From NCBI GenBank assembly GCA_944390885.1, contig CALXRP010000001.1, forward strand, positions 1 to 64,000: a stretch of DNA of 64,000 nt. Direction: 5' to 3'. The stretch comes from an uncultured Alphaproteobacteria bacterium (lineage in GTDB: Bacteria; Pseudomonadota; Alphaproteobacteria; RF32; CAG-239). Each line of letters begins with the position of its first letter. Within the stretch, counting starts at the first letter, position 1. Below are positions 7,168 to 14,982 of the stretch, in pieces. The notes beneath the pieces are model-generated. The model was not told where the DNA came from, did not search any database, and was given only the letters and a program-made list of their open reading frames with translations. A program made the position numbers and the translations under genes.

Positions 7168-9087
7168 TTATTTTACTTCCTCAAAATCGGCATCGACAAC
7201 TTTTTCATCGCCGTTGCCGCTGTTTTGAGCCTGACCGGCACCGGCATCAGGTCCGGCCGTACCGGCAGCCTGAGATGCCTCAGCCTGTTGTTTGTACATA
7301 GCCTCGCCCAGTTTTAACGAAGCCTGCATCAAGGCCTCTGTCTTCTCTTTGATTGAAGTAATATCATCGGTTTCCAGAGCCGATTTCAAAGCTTTTACGG
7401 CTTCTTCAATCTGAGATTTTTCATTGGCGCTGACTTTGTCACCGTGTTCTTTTAACGTTTTCTCAGTAGAATGAACCAGAGATTCACCCTGATTTTTGGC
7501 TTCTACCAATTCTTTCTTGCGTTTATCGGCATCGGCATTGGCCTCGGCGTCTTTGACCATCTTTTCAATATCGGCATCAGACAAACCGCCGCTGGCCTGA
7601 ATGCGGATGGCCTGCTCTTTGTTGGTTGCCTTATCTTTGGCCGAAACGTTTACAATGCCGTTGGCATCAATATCGAAGGTAACTTCAATTTGCGGCATAC
7701 CGCGCGGTGCAGGCGGAATACCAACCAAGTCAAACTGACCAAGCAGTTTGTTGTCGGCAGCCATTTCACGTTCACCCTGGAAGACACGGATGGTTACGGC
7801 CGTCTGACCATCTTCAGCCGTAGAGAATACCTGGCTCTTGCGGGTCGGGATGGTGGTATTGCGGTCGATCAAACGCGTGAAGACACCGCCCAAGGTTTCA
7901 ATACCCAAAGACAACGGGGTTACATCAAGCAGCAGAACGTCTTTGACATCGCCCATCAAGACACCGCCCTGAATAGCAGCACCGACGGCAACGACCTCAT
8001 CCGGGTTAACGCCTTTATGCGGCTCTTTGCCAAAGATTTCTTTTACTTTTTCCTGAACTTTCGGCATACGGGTCATACCGCCAACCAGAATGACTTCGCT
8101 GATATCGCTCGGTTTCAAACCGGCATCGGCCAGAGCCTTTTTGCAAGGTTCAACCGTACGGTCAATCAGATCGTCAACCAAAGATTCCAGTTTAGCGCGG
8201 GTCAGCTTGATGTTCAGATGTTTCGGGCCGGTTGCGTCTGCGGTAATAAACGGCAGGTTGACTTCAGTCTGAGTCGTCGAAGACAGCTCAATCTTGGCCT
8301 TTTCGGCAGCTTCTTTCAAGCGTTGCAGAGCCAGACGGTCATTTTTCAAATCAATGCCGGACTCTTTTTTGAATTCTTCAGCCAGATAGTTTACCAATCT
8401 CTGGTCAAAATCTTCACCACCGAGGAAAGTATCGCCGTTGGTGGATTTTACTTCAAACACGCCATCGCCGATTTCCAAAATGGAGATATCGAACGTACCG
8501 CCACCGAGGTCATAAACCGCGATGGTGCCGGAAGTTTTTTTATCCAAACCATAAGCCAAAGCAGCAGCCGTCGGTTCGTTGATGATACGCAAGACATCAA
8601 GTCCGGCAATCTTACCGGCGTCTTTGGTAGCCTGACGTTGGGAATCGTTAAAATATGCCGGAACAGTAATAACGGCTTTTTCAATTTTTTCACCCAGATA
8701 GCTTTCGGCATATTCCTTAATCTTTTGCAAAACGATTGCTGAAATCTGCGACGGAGCATATTTCTGGCCTTTGACTTCAACCCAGGCATCGCCGTTATCG
8801 CCGGGGATAATTTTGAACGGAACAAGGCCTTTATCTTTGTTGACCTCAGCAGAATCATAGCGGCGGCCAATCAAACGTTTGATGGCAAACAACGTGTTTT
8901 CCGGATTGGTTACGGCCTGACGTTTGGCCGGAAAACCAACCAGGCGCTCGTTATCGGTAAAAGCAACCATTGACGGCGTTGTTCTGGCGCCTTCGGAGTT
9001 TTCCAAGACTTTGGCTTCTCCGCCTTCCATAACGGCAAAGCAGGAGTTGGTGGTGCCCAAGTCAATACCTAATACTTTATTGCTCAT
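7168..9087 (-). CDS. dnaK: Molecular chaperone DnaK (Hsp70)
   Basis: This 639-residue ATP-dependent chaperone begins [10 protein letters not shown] (phosphate-1 motif). It carries [13 protein letters not shown] and [10 protein letters not shown] in the nucleotide-binding domain, the [14 protein letters not shown] linker-side motif and the substrate-binding domain. It ends with an Ala/Gly-rich lid tail and the charged [13 protein letters not shown] terminus that binds co-chaperones. Length and motifs are normal. No grpE or dnaJ is adjacent; dnaJ lies 3.3 kb downstream on the same strand. A heat-shock-type promoter precedes it and a terminator follows it. Confidence 0.99.
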   Translation of the reverse strand: MSNKVLGIDLGTTNSCFAVMEGGEAKVLENSEGARTTPSMVAFTDNERLVGFPAKRQAVTNPENTLFAIKRLIGRRYDSAEVNKDKGLVPFKIIPGDNGDAWVEVKGQKYAPSQISAIVLQKIKEYAESYLGEKIEKAVITVPAYFNDSQRQATKDAGKIAGLDVLRIINEPTAAALAYGLDKKTSGTIAVYDLGGGTFDISILEIGDGVFEVKSTNGDTFLGGEDFDQRLVNYLAEEFKKESGIDLKNDRLALQRLKEAAEKAKIELSSTTQTEVNLPFITADATGPKHLNIKLTRAKLESLVDDLIDRTVEPCKKALADAGLKPSDISEVILVGGMTRMPKVQEKVKEIFGKEPHKGVNPDEVVAVGAAIQGGVLMGDVKDVLLLDVTPLSLGIETLGGVFTRLIDRNTTIPTRKSQVFSTAEDGQTAVTIRVFQGEREMAADNKLLGQFDLVGIPPAPRGMPQIEVTFDIDANGIVNVSAKDKATNKEQAIRIQASGGLSDADIEKMVKDAEANADADKRKKELVEAKNQGESLVHSTEKTLKEHGDKVSANEKSQIEEAVKALKSALETDDITSIKEKTEALMQASLKLGEAMYKQQAEASQAAGTAGPDAGAGQAQNSGNGDEKVVDADFEEVK

Positions 9088-9137
9088 ATTTTTGTCCTTC
9101 TTTCACATTACTAAATGATTATCTCATTTGTTATACT

Positions 9138-9169
9138 CATATATAGGTAAGCAAATTTGCAGATGCAAG
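9138..9169 (-). promoter_or_regulatory. Candidate RpoH-type promoter of dnaK
   Basis: On the minus strand, CTTG (9169-9166), an 18-nt spacer and CCTATATATG (9147-9138), about 50 nt before the dnaK start. It matches the alphaproteobacterial heat-shock consensus CTTG-N17-18-CYTATNTNNG at every defined position. Confidence 0.75.
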
Positions 9170-9261
9170 TTTTGGAAAGACTTTTTTGTATTTTTTGAAA
9201 AAAATTTGATTTTCATGTGTTGCGGGCTTGATTTTTGGAATACTATTCTTTATTTGAATAT

Positions 9262-9307
9262 ACAAGGAATTTATTTTGACCGTTTTACGGAGAGAAGAAT
9301 TCCTTGT
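9262..9307. promoter_or_regulatory. Inverted repeat upstream of the island gene at 9337
   Basis: ACAAGGAATT (9262-9271) and AATTCCTTGT (9298-9307) form a perfect 10-bp inverted repeat around 26 nt that contains TTGACC. It ends 30 nt before the ATG, so it could be an operator or a leader hairpin. Confidence 0.4.
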
Positions 9308-9336
9308 TATTCATTAATTTAATAAAGGAGCGGAAA

Positions 9337-10371
9337 ATGTTTGATAATCACAATTCTGATAACGGGCAACGCCGGCTGCGCTTCAATTTAGGAAAGAAGT
9401 TTAAGCGCAAGCCTTATAATCATGAACTTTCCTATCAAGAAAACATGATAAATTTGTTTAACGACTATCACCAATGGGAAAAAGACAATCCGCAGCCGGA
9501 TTATTCTCATCTGTCTACCAGAGAGGCGGTAAAGCGGATAGTTGAGGATTTTCGCACCCAGGAGCGGGAGGAGGAAGAGCAGAAGGCCATGCAGGCGCAA
9601 ATGCAGAGGCCGTATGGTTCGGGGCAAACATCTTATGCACCGACGCAGAGCTCTTACGGGACGCAACAGAATGCGAATATGTCATCGCAGCGTTCTTATG
9701 TGCCGGCCGGGCAGGCAACATACGGCGCAACGGAACCAAACGGAGCAGCACGGCAAGACATCGGCAGGCCGCAGGAAAGCGACTGGCAGAAAGTTGTCCG
9801 CAATGCCGATTATATGTCAACGGCAGCACGACAAGGATTGTCGCACGGCTGGTCTGATGAAGTTGAAGGTGTTCTCGGCGGGGTTGGATATGCTGTCGGC
9901 AGTCTTGTCCCCAGTTGGAATAAAAATAACGAAAGTATGTCTGAGGCATTTAAGCGGGGATATATAACCCACAGAGATGAGGAAAGGCAAAAACTTGAAC
10001 AAGCACGCCAAAATGCACCGACATTAACCACGGCTTTTGAAGCGGTCGGTGCAATGGCTTCCCCTTTCGGGGCATCAAGACTCGCCAATGCACCATATCG
10101 AAATGTTGTAAAAAAAATTCCGTTGAAAAAAGCTGCAGCTTATGGTAGTTTTTATGGTGCAGGAACAACAGAACACGGAAATACTCTTGGCGAAACATTA
10201 GAAAACTATGCTGAGAATATGAGTGTCGGGGCTGTTGGAGGTGTAACCGGATATGGGCTTAACAAACAATTTTTTGGATATGCCGGCGGGGTTCCTCTTA
10301 TTCGTAAAGCATTAGAAACGACTATTGATACAACTATGAATAAACTATACAATAGTGTTAAAAGAAACTAA
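9337..10371 (+). CDS. Phage-interior- or toxin-delivery-like helical protein
   Basis: The 344-residue product has a basic N-terminus, then a Gln/Ser/Tyr-rich low-complexity stretch (about 85-150). A conserved helical block (about 155-260) follows, with GLSHGWSDEVEGVLGG, a SMSEAFKRGY segment, HRDEERQKLEQARQNAP and AFEAVGAMASPFG. This block resembles one seen in internal virion or ejection-type phage proteins and N-terminal regions of some secreted toxins; I know of no exact match. The C-terminal 80 residues are glycine-rich and partly hydrophobic. A perfect AAAGGAG supports the ATG at 9337. Small membrane proteins follow directly, and part of the gene recurs at 11967-12255. Confidence 0.6.
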   Translation: MFDNHNSDNGQRRLRFNLGKKFKRKPYNHELSYQENMINLFNDYHQWEKDNPQPDYSHLSTREAVKRIVEDFRTQEREEEEQKAMQAQMQRPYGSGQTSYAPTQSSYGTQQNANMSSQRSYVPAGQATYGATEPNGAARQDIGRPQESDWQKVVRNADYMSTAARQGLSHGWSDEVEGVLGGVGYAVGSLVPSWNKNNESMSEAFKRGYITHRDEERQKLEQARQNAPTLTTAFEAVGAMASPFGASRLANAPYRNVVKKIPLKKAAAYGSFYGAGTTEHGNTLGETLENYAENMSVGAVGGVTGYGLNKQFFGYAGGVPLIRKALETTIDTTMNKLYNSVKRN

Positions 10372-10388
10372 ATATGGAAAAGGGAATA

Positions 10389-10688
10389 ATGACAAAGATT
10401 TCTATTGTTACCGCGATAACAAGCATAATCGCATTTTTAATGTTATTACTTGTATTAAGAATGCAGTTCATTGTTCCCTTTTCTGCTCTCTTTTTCCTTT
10501 TTGACATATTTTTTATAGCTTTTGCTTTTTTGCCCAATTATGCCCCTCAGTTATGTTTAAAATCAAAATGGCTACAAGGAAACTATCATCTTTTGATTCT
10601 TCATTTTGTAATATTTGTTTTGGGCGCTATTATTTGTTTTCTATATTGGGATACGGCTAAACCGACATTAATCAACCTCTTTAGTTAA
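10389..10688 (+). CDS. Small three- or four-helix membrane protein (putative immunity protein)
   Basis: A 99-residue, strongly hydrophobic protein with about four membrane helices. Start at 10389 has AAGGGA a few nt upstream; an in-frame ATG at 10374 (adding five residues, only 2 nt after the previous stop) has no Shine-Dalgarno. Its C-terminus, with FVLGAIICFLYWDTAKP, matches in spacing and LxWDxxK residues the disrupted gene at 10832-11149, so the two look paralogous. Tight coupling to the large gene suggests an immunity or holin-like partner, but this is inference from position. Confidence 0.55.
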   Translation: MTKISIVTAITSIIAFLMLLLVLRMQFIVPFSALFFLFDIFFIAFAFLPNYAPQLCLKSKWLQGNYHLLILHFVIFVLGAIICFLYWDTAKPTLINLFS

Positions 10689-10697
10689 AGCTTATAA

Positions 10698-10737
10698 TTT
10701 GGTGTGGTCATATGGAAAGTTTGGCTGCAGTGATTTT
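10698..10737 (+). pseudogene. Short remnant resembling the 11256 membrane-protein gene
   Basis: The stretch around ATATGGAAAGTTTGGCTGCAG (10711-10731 approximately) closely matches the IWKVWPQ coding part of the membrane-protein gene near 11470. It is too short and disrupted to be expressed. It suggests that an extra copy of that gene once stood here. Confidence 0.35.
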
Positions 10738-10831
10738 CCCACATTAAGAAAAGGTTATGAACAATTTTCTGATACTAGTTTGAACCAATGTTACAGTTAT
10801 CTTAAAGATAAAAAATAATTTCAGAGGATAC

Positions 10832-11149
10832 ATGAGCAATAAAAAGGAAATATTAATTGGATGAATAAAAAGTTTTATTAGTGTTTTACCGGCATTCGCT
10901 TTATTTTTTTCTTTTATGACCGTTTTTGCATTGCATACTGTTATTGCCATAAATTTTCTTATGATAATATTTGATTTGCTTTTCGTTACGGCTATCATTA
11001 TCTCGGAAAACTTATTCAAATTTCCCAGAAATCCAAGAACTGAGACTTATGCTGTTTGTATAGATATAGCTTTGTTCTTTCTGGCTCTTATTATTGGTGC
11101 TCTGCATTGGGATGCTGTTAAGCTAATATGGCAGCGTTTCTTTGTTTAA
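10832..11149 (+). pseudogene. Paralogous small membrane protein with in-frame TGA
   Basis: ATG at 10832 follows AGAGGA and opens a frame that meets TGA at 10862-10864 (codon 11) and then continues in the same frame to 11149. Restored, it is a protein of about 105 residues with three or four membrane helices, whose tail contains LIIGALHWDAVK, resembling LGAIICFLYWDTAK of the upstream gene. Since TGA serves as a normal stop elsewhere in the window (lapA-like, accessory genes), a TGG-to-TGA nonsense mutation is the simplest reading. Internal re-initiation at ATG 10916 would give a 77-residue product. Confidence 0.55.
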
Positions 11150-11182
11150 GAGACACATCAAACGGCTACCCACCCAAGCAAC

Positions 11183-11210
11183 TAAAAGGCAAGATTTCTC
11201 TTGCCTTTTA
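11183..11210 (+). terminator. Perfect 12-bp hairpin in the island
   Basis: TAAAAGGCAAGA (11183-11194) pairs with TCTTGCCTTTTA (11199-11210) around a TTTC loop. Its symmetry suits transcription stop in both directions, although no long T run extends beyond the stem. Confidence 0.6.
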
Positions 11211-11255
11211 GCTTATGGTGAAGTATTTTGGCTTATAATATAAGCGAGTAAAACC

Positions 11256-11597
11256 ATGCAAAATATAGTCAGATACACAAAAATTCTAATGAATATCAGT
11301 ACTAAAATCCTTTTAGGATTATTAGGCCTTTTACAGATATATGAAATTAGTTATGTCTTCATACATAACTATGGTTCTGAATATGTTGAATATTACAAAG
11401 GAGATCAAGTATATCAATATATTTTCTGGCAGCTTGAACTTCTTTATTCTGTTATTTTCTGTGTCGTTATATGGAAAGTCTGGCCGCAGTTATCCAAGCT
11501 TCATAAATTTTATATACATATTTTACTATCTTTAACACCTGTCTTTTTGTATATTGTTAAATATTTCCAAATATTAGGTCCATTAATTTTTCAATAG
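11256..11597 (+). CDS. Small membrane protein (putative immunity protein)
   Basis: A 113-residue AT-rich product with three predicted membrane helices: about 14-33, 56-73 and 86-105. A tyrosine-rich extracellular-like loop (YGSEYVEYYKGDQVYQY) lies between the first two. I do not recognise the family. A short remnant resembling its IWKVWPQ region lies at about 10711. The gene is part of the island of small membrane proteins between the large gene and its truncated copy, which suggests self-protection, but nothing in the sequence proves function. Confidence 0.5.
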   Translation: MQNIVRYTKILMNISTKILLGLLGLLQIYEISYVFIHNYGSEYVEYYKGDQVYQYIFWQLELLYSVIFCVVIWKVWPQLSKLHKFYIHILLSLTPVFLYIVKYFQILGPLIFQ

Positions 11598-11601
11598 TTA
11601 A

Positions 11602-11913
11602 ATAAATCAGGTAATTATTTATGCAAATACTCAGCAAGGCATTAAAAATACTCATGAATATGATATTTACTCTTATGCCCAAAAGCCAACGTCGCTTATT
11701 GTACAGCTTACTCTGATTCTGTTGTGCTTAATCATGCTGGATTTATTTTATATTATGTTTATAAAAATCACCTCTATTAACATAATCGGATTGGCTTTGC
11801 TCATTGGTGGATACATATTGTTAAGATTTTTTAATCCTGAAATTTCAACAGCTTTAGAATATAAGCAATGCTTGGAAACAACATATAACGCATGCTCAAT
11901 ATACTGTAAATGA
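11602..11913 (+). pseudogene. Start-less membrane-protein frame
   Basis: An open frame runs from just after a stop at 11599 to 11913 with protein-like composition: a hydrophilic segment containing THEYDIYSYAQKP, then two hydrophobic helices with IVQLTLILLCLIMLDLFYIMF and a later GLALLIGGYILL. There is no ATG, GTG or TTG before the first helix; the first ATG is at 11722. A competing ATG at 11621 (another frame, MQILSKALKILMN, similar to the start of the 11256 gene) stops after 32 codons. A frameshifted or 5'-truncated relative of the neighbouring small genes is the best reading. Confidence 0.4.
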
Positions 11914-11966
11914 GACAATCTTACTAAAAATTATTATAAAAGTTGTTCCTCTGGAAATTATCTTAT

Positions 11967-12255
11967 GGCTGGTCTGATGAAGTTGAAGGTGTTCTCGGCG
12001 GGGTTGGATATGCCGTCGGCAGTCTTGTCCCCAGTTGGAATAAAAATAACGAAAGTATGTCTGAAGCATTTAAGCGGGGATATATAACCCACAGAGATGA
12101 GGAAAGGCAAAAACTCGAACAAGCACGCCAAAATGCACCGACATTAACCACGGCTTTTGAAGCTGTCAGTGCAATGGCTTCCCCTTTCGGGGCATCAAGA
12201 CTCGCCAATGCACTATATCGAAATGTTATAAAAAAATTCCGTTGAAAAAAGCCGC
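11967..12255 (+). pseudogene. Truncated, frameshifted copy of the island's large gene
   Basis: About 290 bp repeat 9847-10136 with only about ten differences. The copy lacks the 5' 500 bp and the 3' 240 bp. A poly-A run is one base shorter than in the full gene (7 instead of 8 A), shifting the frame so that translation ends KKFR. Even if restored, the frame would stop a few codons later. The high identity means a recent duplication or recombination, as with orphan toxin tips, although here no distinct toxin domain follows. Confidence 0.75.
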
Positions 12256-12279
12256 AATGACAGAATAAAAAGTTTTGAA

Positions 12280-13761
12280 CTAAGCTATTGTATAGCCGTT
12301 ATTGCCTTCTGCCATACTGCAGGCATATTCGAACTCGGATTGCGACATGGAATGAATCCGGAAAAGCGTTTCTCCTTCTTCAACATGATCGCCGACTTTT
12401 TTCAACAAATCAATCCCGGCACCGGGGTTTTGGATTGCTCCGGCCAAGACGCCGATTTTGTTAATTCGCGAATTGTCAATGCTTTCAACCGTGCCTTCTT
12501 CGCGCGCGATGACTTCTCTGACCAGATTGCCGAGCACCGGCTGCGGCGCCTTGCCCTGGGCATGAATAATTTTATTCATGGCTTCCAGCGCCTGTCCGGA
12601 ATCCAGCAGTTCTTTGGCAACAAAATATCCCTGCCCGCCGCGCAGTTTCGGATCAAATTCCAAAATCCGACCCGCCAAGAACAGAGATTTTTCCCGCAAA
12701 TCCTGTGGCGCGTCATCTTTATTGCGCAGAATTTTCATAATATCGCGCGCTTCCAATACCGCACCAATTCCATTGCCAATCGGCTCACTGCCGTCCGTAA
12801 TTACCGCTTCGACTTCTATGCCGATTTGATCGCCGACGTATTCTGCCAATTTGCGAATCTGCATGGCCTCGCGGGTGTTTTTAATACGGGAGTTTGGGCC
12901 GACGGGAATGTCTATCAACAGATTGGTAACACCCATTGCCACTTTTATGGCCAGGATTTCTGCAATAAGGTGTTGTTGCTGGGTAATGCCGATTTGGCGT
13001 TCTACCGTGGAAATGGTGCGGTTAGCCGGCGCAATCTCTAAATTGCGCAAACAGGACAAAACGCCGCGGTTCTCACTGACAATTTCATGGATTTCTTCTT
13101 CCGTCAGGTCTACGTTTGCCAGCACGCTCATGGTATCAGCCACACCGGCGCAGGCGCTTAATGAATGAGAGGCCGTTTTGGGAATCGGCAGACCATAAGC
13201 CGCGACGATTGCCGTCAGGATAATGTCGGTCTTATTGCCGGGAACGCCGCCTAAGCAGTGGTGATCGACAACGATACTCTCATTATCCCAATTTATCGTA
13301 TTATTGCCAATCAGCGCCTGAGTAAAGGACAAGACTTCCTGCGGTGTCATAAATGCTCCAGAAGCAACCAGAAAAGAAGCAACGTCCATATTGGAATAAC
13401 GCTTGTTTATAATGTCATTGATAATATTATTATATTCTGCCGGGCTTAAAATATTGCCGGCTATTTTGCGTTTGATGGAATTCAGGCTCGGAGGGGGCGG
13501 CGTCAGCGAAAGCGTGACGATTGTGCCTTCCGGAAGATTCAGCTGCTCAAAAGCTTCCGTATTCAGTCCGATTTCATCCGGCGTTACAATATTTTCATCT
13601 TCAACTATCTGCAAAAAGCCATAAAGCGGCTGGGATCCTCCATGCACCTCAACTTTGGTCAGAAAACGAATCTCATCCATTTTATAAGCGACGCAGTTTC
13701 TATGAAGATAAACAATGTTTTCATTAAAAGAATTGATTGCAATATGTTTCAGTGCCAGCAT
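12280..13761 (-). CDS. Thymidine phosphorylase, type 2 / AMP phosphorylase family
   Basis: A 493-residue glycosyltransferase-family-3-type nucleoside phosphorylase. The phosphate/nucleobase site is visible: HHCLGGVPGNKTD, then KTASHSLSACAGVADTM, matching the KTSSRAITS...GTADTM signature of archaeal AMP phosphorylases and of bacterial type 2 thymidine phosphorylases, not E. coli DeoA. A C-terminal barrel-sandwich domain follows. ATG at 13761 gives the usual N-terminus; a GTG at 13806 would add 15 residues. No ribose-1,5-bisphosphate isomerase or RuBisCO is in the window, so AMP salvage through that route is not shown. Confidence 0.85.
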   Translation of the reverse strand: MLALKHIAINSFNENIVYLHRNCVAYKMDEIRFLTKVEVHGGSQPLYGFLQIVEDENIVTPDEIGLNTEAFEQLNLPEGTIVTLSLTPPPPSLNSIKRKIAGNILSPAEYNNIINDIINKRYSNMDVASFLVASGAFMTPQEVLSFTQALIGNNTINWDNESIVVDHHCLGGVPGNKTDIILTAIVAAYGLPIPKTASHSLSACAGVADTMSVLANVDLTEEEIHEIVSENRGVLSCLRNLEIAPANRTISTVERQIGITQQQHLIAEILAIKVAMGVTNLLIDIPVGPNSRIKNTREAMQIRKLAEYVGDQIGIEVEAVITDGSEPIGNGIGAVLEARDIMKILRNKDDAPQDLREKSLFLAGRILEFDPKLRGGQGYFVAKELLDSGQALEAMNKIIHAQGKAPQPVLGNLVREVIAREEGTVESIDNSRINKIGVLAGAIQNPGAGIDLLKKVGDHVEEGETLFRIHSMSQSEFEYACSMAEGNNGYTIA

Positions 13762-13858
13762 TTTTGTTCCGTTGCAAAGGTTTTGTTTCTGCCGCTTATT
13801 ATACACCTTATTCCTGATTTGTATAGATTTTTTATTTTTTCAAAAAAATTTTTAAAAC

Positions 13859-13899
13859 CTTAAGCGTTACTTAAGTTTGGAATGTTGAAGTTGTATTGT
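13859..13899 (+). promoter_or_regulatory. CTTAAG-N5-CTTAAG box and promoter of the ygiW operon
   Basis: Two perfect CTTAAG half-sites (13859-13864, 13870-13875) are separated by CGTTA. This is the direct-repeat layout bound by PmrA/QseB-type OmpR regulators. A possible -10, TATTGT, follows at 13894-13899, spaced so the box would cover the -35 position, as in PmrA-activated promoters. The operon below encodes such a regulator. Confidence 0.6.
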
Positions 13900-13942
13900 A
13901 AACAGCTAATGTATTTAACAACTTTAATATAGGAGAAAAGAT

Positions 13943-14305
13943 ATGAATAAAATGTTTTTGGCTATTTCCGCTCTGGCTTTCACTTCCGGTATTTGTGCCG
14001 CTGCCAACGCCGCTCAGCCGGCCGGCGGTTTTCAGGGACCGGGGCTTGCAACTTCTACCGTAGCCGAAGCTCAGAAGTTCAGTGATGACACTGCCGTTGT
14101 TTTGGTCGGTAAAATCGAGAAAAGTCTCGGTAATGAAGAATATCAGTTCAAAGATGCCACCGGAACAATTGTTGTGGAGATTGACGACGAAGACTGGAAC
14201 GGCGCAAACGTTACTCCGCAAAATACCATCGAAATTCATGGTGAAGTTGACAAAGATATGTTTAATACTAAAATAGACGCCGAAAGAGTTATTTTGAAAA
14301 AATAA
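13943..14305 (+). CDS. ygiW: YgiW/YdeI-type OB-fold periplasmic stress protein
   Basis: A 120-residue secreted protein with a signal peptide (about 1-25) and a bacterial OB-fold (BOF, formerly DUF388) domain. Recognisable pieces are GGFQGPG, a short VLVGKIEKSLGNEEYQFKD strand pair and GTIVVEIDDEDWNG. Family members such as YgiW and YdeI protect against peroxide, metals or antimicrobial peptides. It has AGGAG at 13932 and is followed after 17 nt by a two-component pair, the same order as ygiW-qseB-qseC in enteric bacteria. Confidence 0.85.
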   Translation: MNKMFLAISALAFTSGICAAANAAQPAGGFQGPGLATSTVAEAQKFSDDTAVVLVGKIEKSLGNEEYQFKDATGTIVVEIDDEDWNGANVTPQNTIEIHGEVDKDMFNTKIDAERVILKK

Positions 14306-14322
14306 ACGAATAAGGCAGAAAA

Positions 14323-14982
14323 ATGCGGATTTTACTTATTGAGGACGACCGGCTTATCGGCGACGGATTGAAGACAGGATTAGAAAAGCTCGGATTTGCC
14401 GTTGACTGGTTTACCGACGGGCTGGAAGGAGAAGAAGCCTTAATGCAAGCGCCGTACGAGGCCGTCGTCCTTGATTTGGGGCTTCCGGGGCAGGACGGGC
14501 TGACCGTACTGAAGAACTGGAGAAACCGCGGACGCAACGAACCGGTGCTGGTTTTGACCGCACAAGGAGACGTTGACCAAAGAATTATCGGCTTGAACAG
14601 CGGGGCCGACGACTATCTGGGCAAGCCTTTTGCCTTAAGAGAAGTTCAGGCCCGGCTGAATGCCCTCATCCGACGGCAAAACGGCCAGAATAATCCGCTT
14701 ATTACTTATAAAAACATTACGTTTAATCCGCAGACGCTTAAGGTTACCGCCGACGGAAAAGAGATTGTTCTTTCTCCGAAGGAAACCGCCCTTTTGAAGC
14801 TGCTGCTGATGAACAAAAACAAAGTTCTTTCCAAAGAAACAATCGAAAACAAAATTTATTCGTGGGAAGAAGAGGTTTCAAGCAATGCCGTCGAAGTTCA
14901 CGTGCATCATCTGCGCAAAAAACTCGGCAAGGATATTGTTAAGACTATTAATAAAATCGGATATATACTGGGTGAAGAATGA
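14323..14982 (+). CDS. OmpR-family response regulator (QseB/PmrA-like)
   Basis: A 219-residue regulator. The receiver domain has acidic Asp8/Asp9, phospho-acceptor Asp51, Thr79 and Lys101. A winged-helix DNA-binding domain fills about 125-219, ending VKTINKIGYIL as usual for the family. The stop overlaps the kinase start by 4 nt (ATGA), so they are translationally coupled. The CTTAAG direct repeat before the operon is a plausible binding site, implying autoregulation. Confidence 0.92.
   Translation: MRILLIEDDRLIGDGLKTGLEKLGFAVDWFTDGLEGEEALMQAPYEAVVLDLGLPGQDGLTVLKNWRNRGRNEPVLVLTAQGDVDQRIIGLNSGADDYLGKPFALREVQARLNALIRRQNGQNNPLITYKNITFNPQTLKVTADGKEIVLSPKETALLKLLLMNKNKVLSKETIENKIYSWEEEVSSNAVEVHVHHLRKKLGKDIVKTINKIGYILGEE

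Noticed and set aside
7471-8742. 423-codon plus-strand frame opposite dnaK
   Set aside because: Antisense of a highly biased conserved gene; dnaK is unmistakable and the frame has no recognisable domain.
10832-11149. Use of TGA as tryptophan (genetic code 4)
   Set aside because: Several intact genes in the window end with TGA at the expected length, so TGA is a stop here.
9337-12255. Complete prophage
   Set aside because: No integrase, terminase, capsid or lysis genes; only one phage-like protein block is present.
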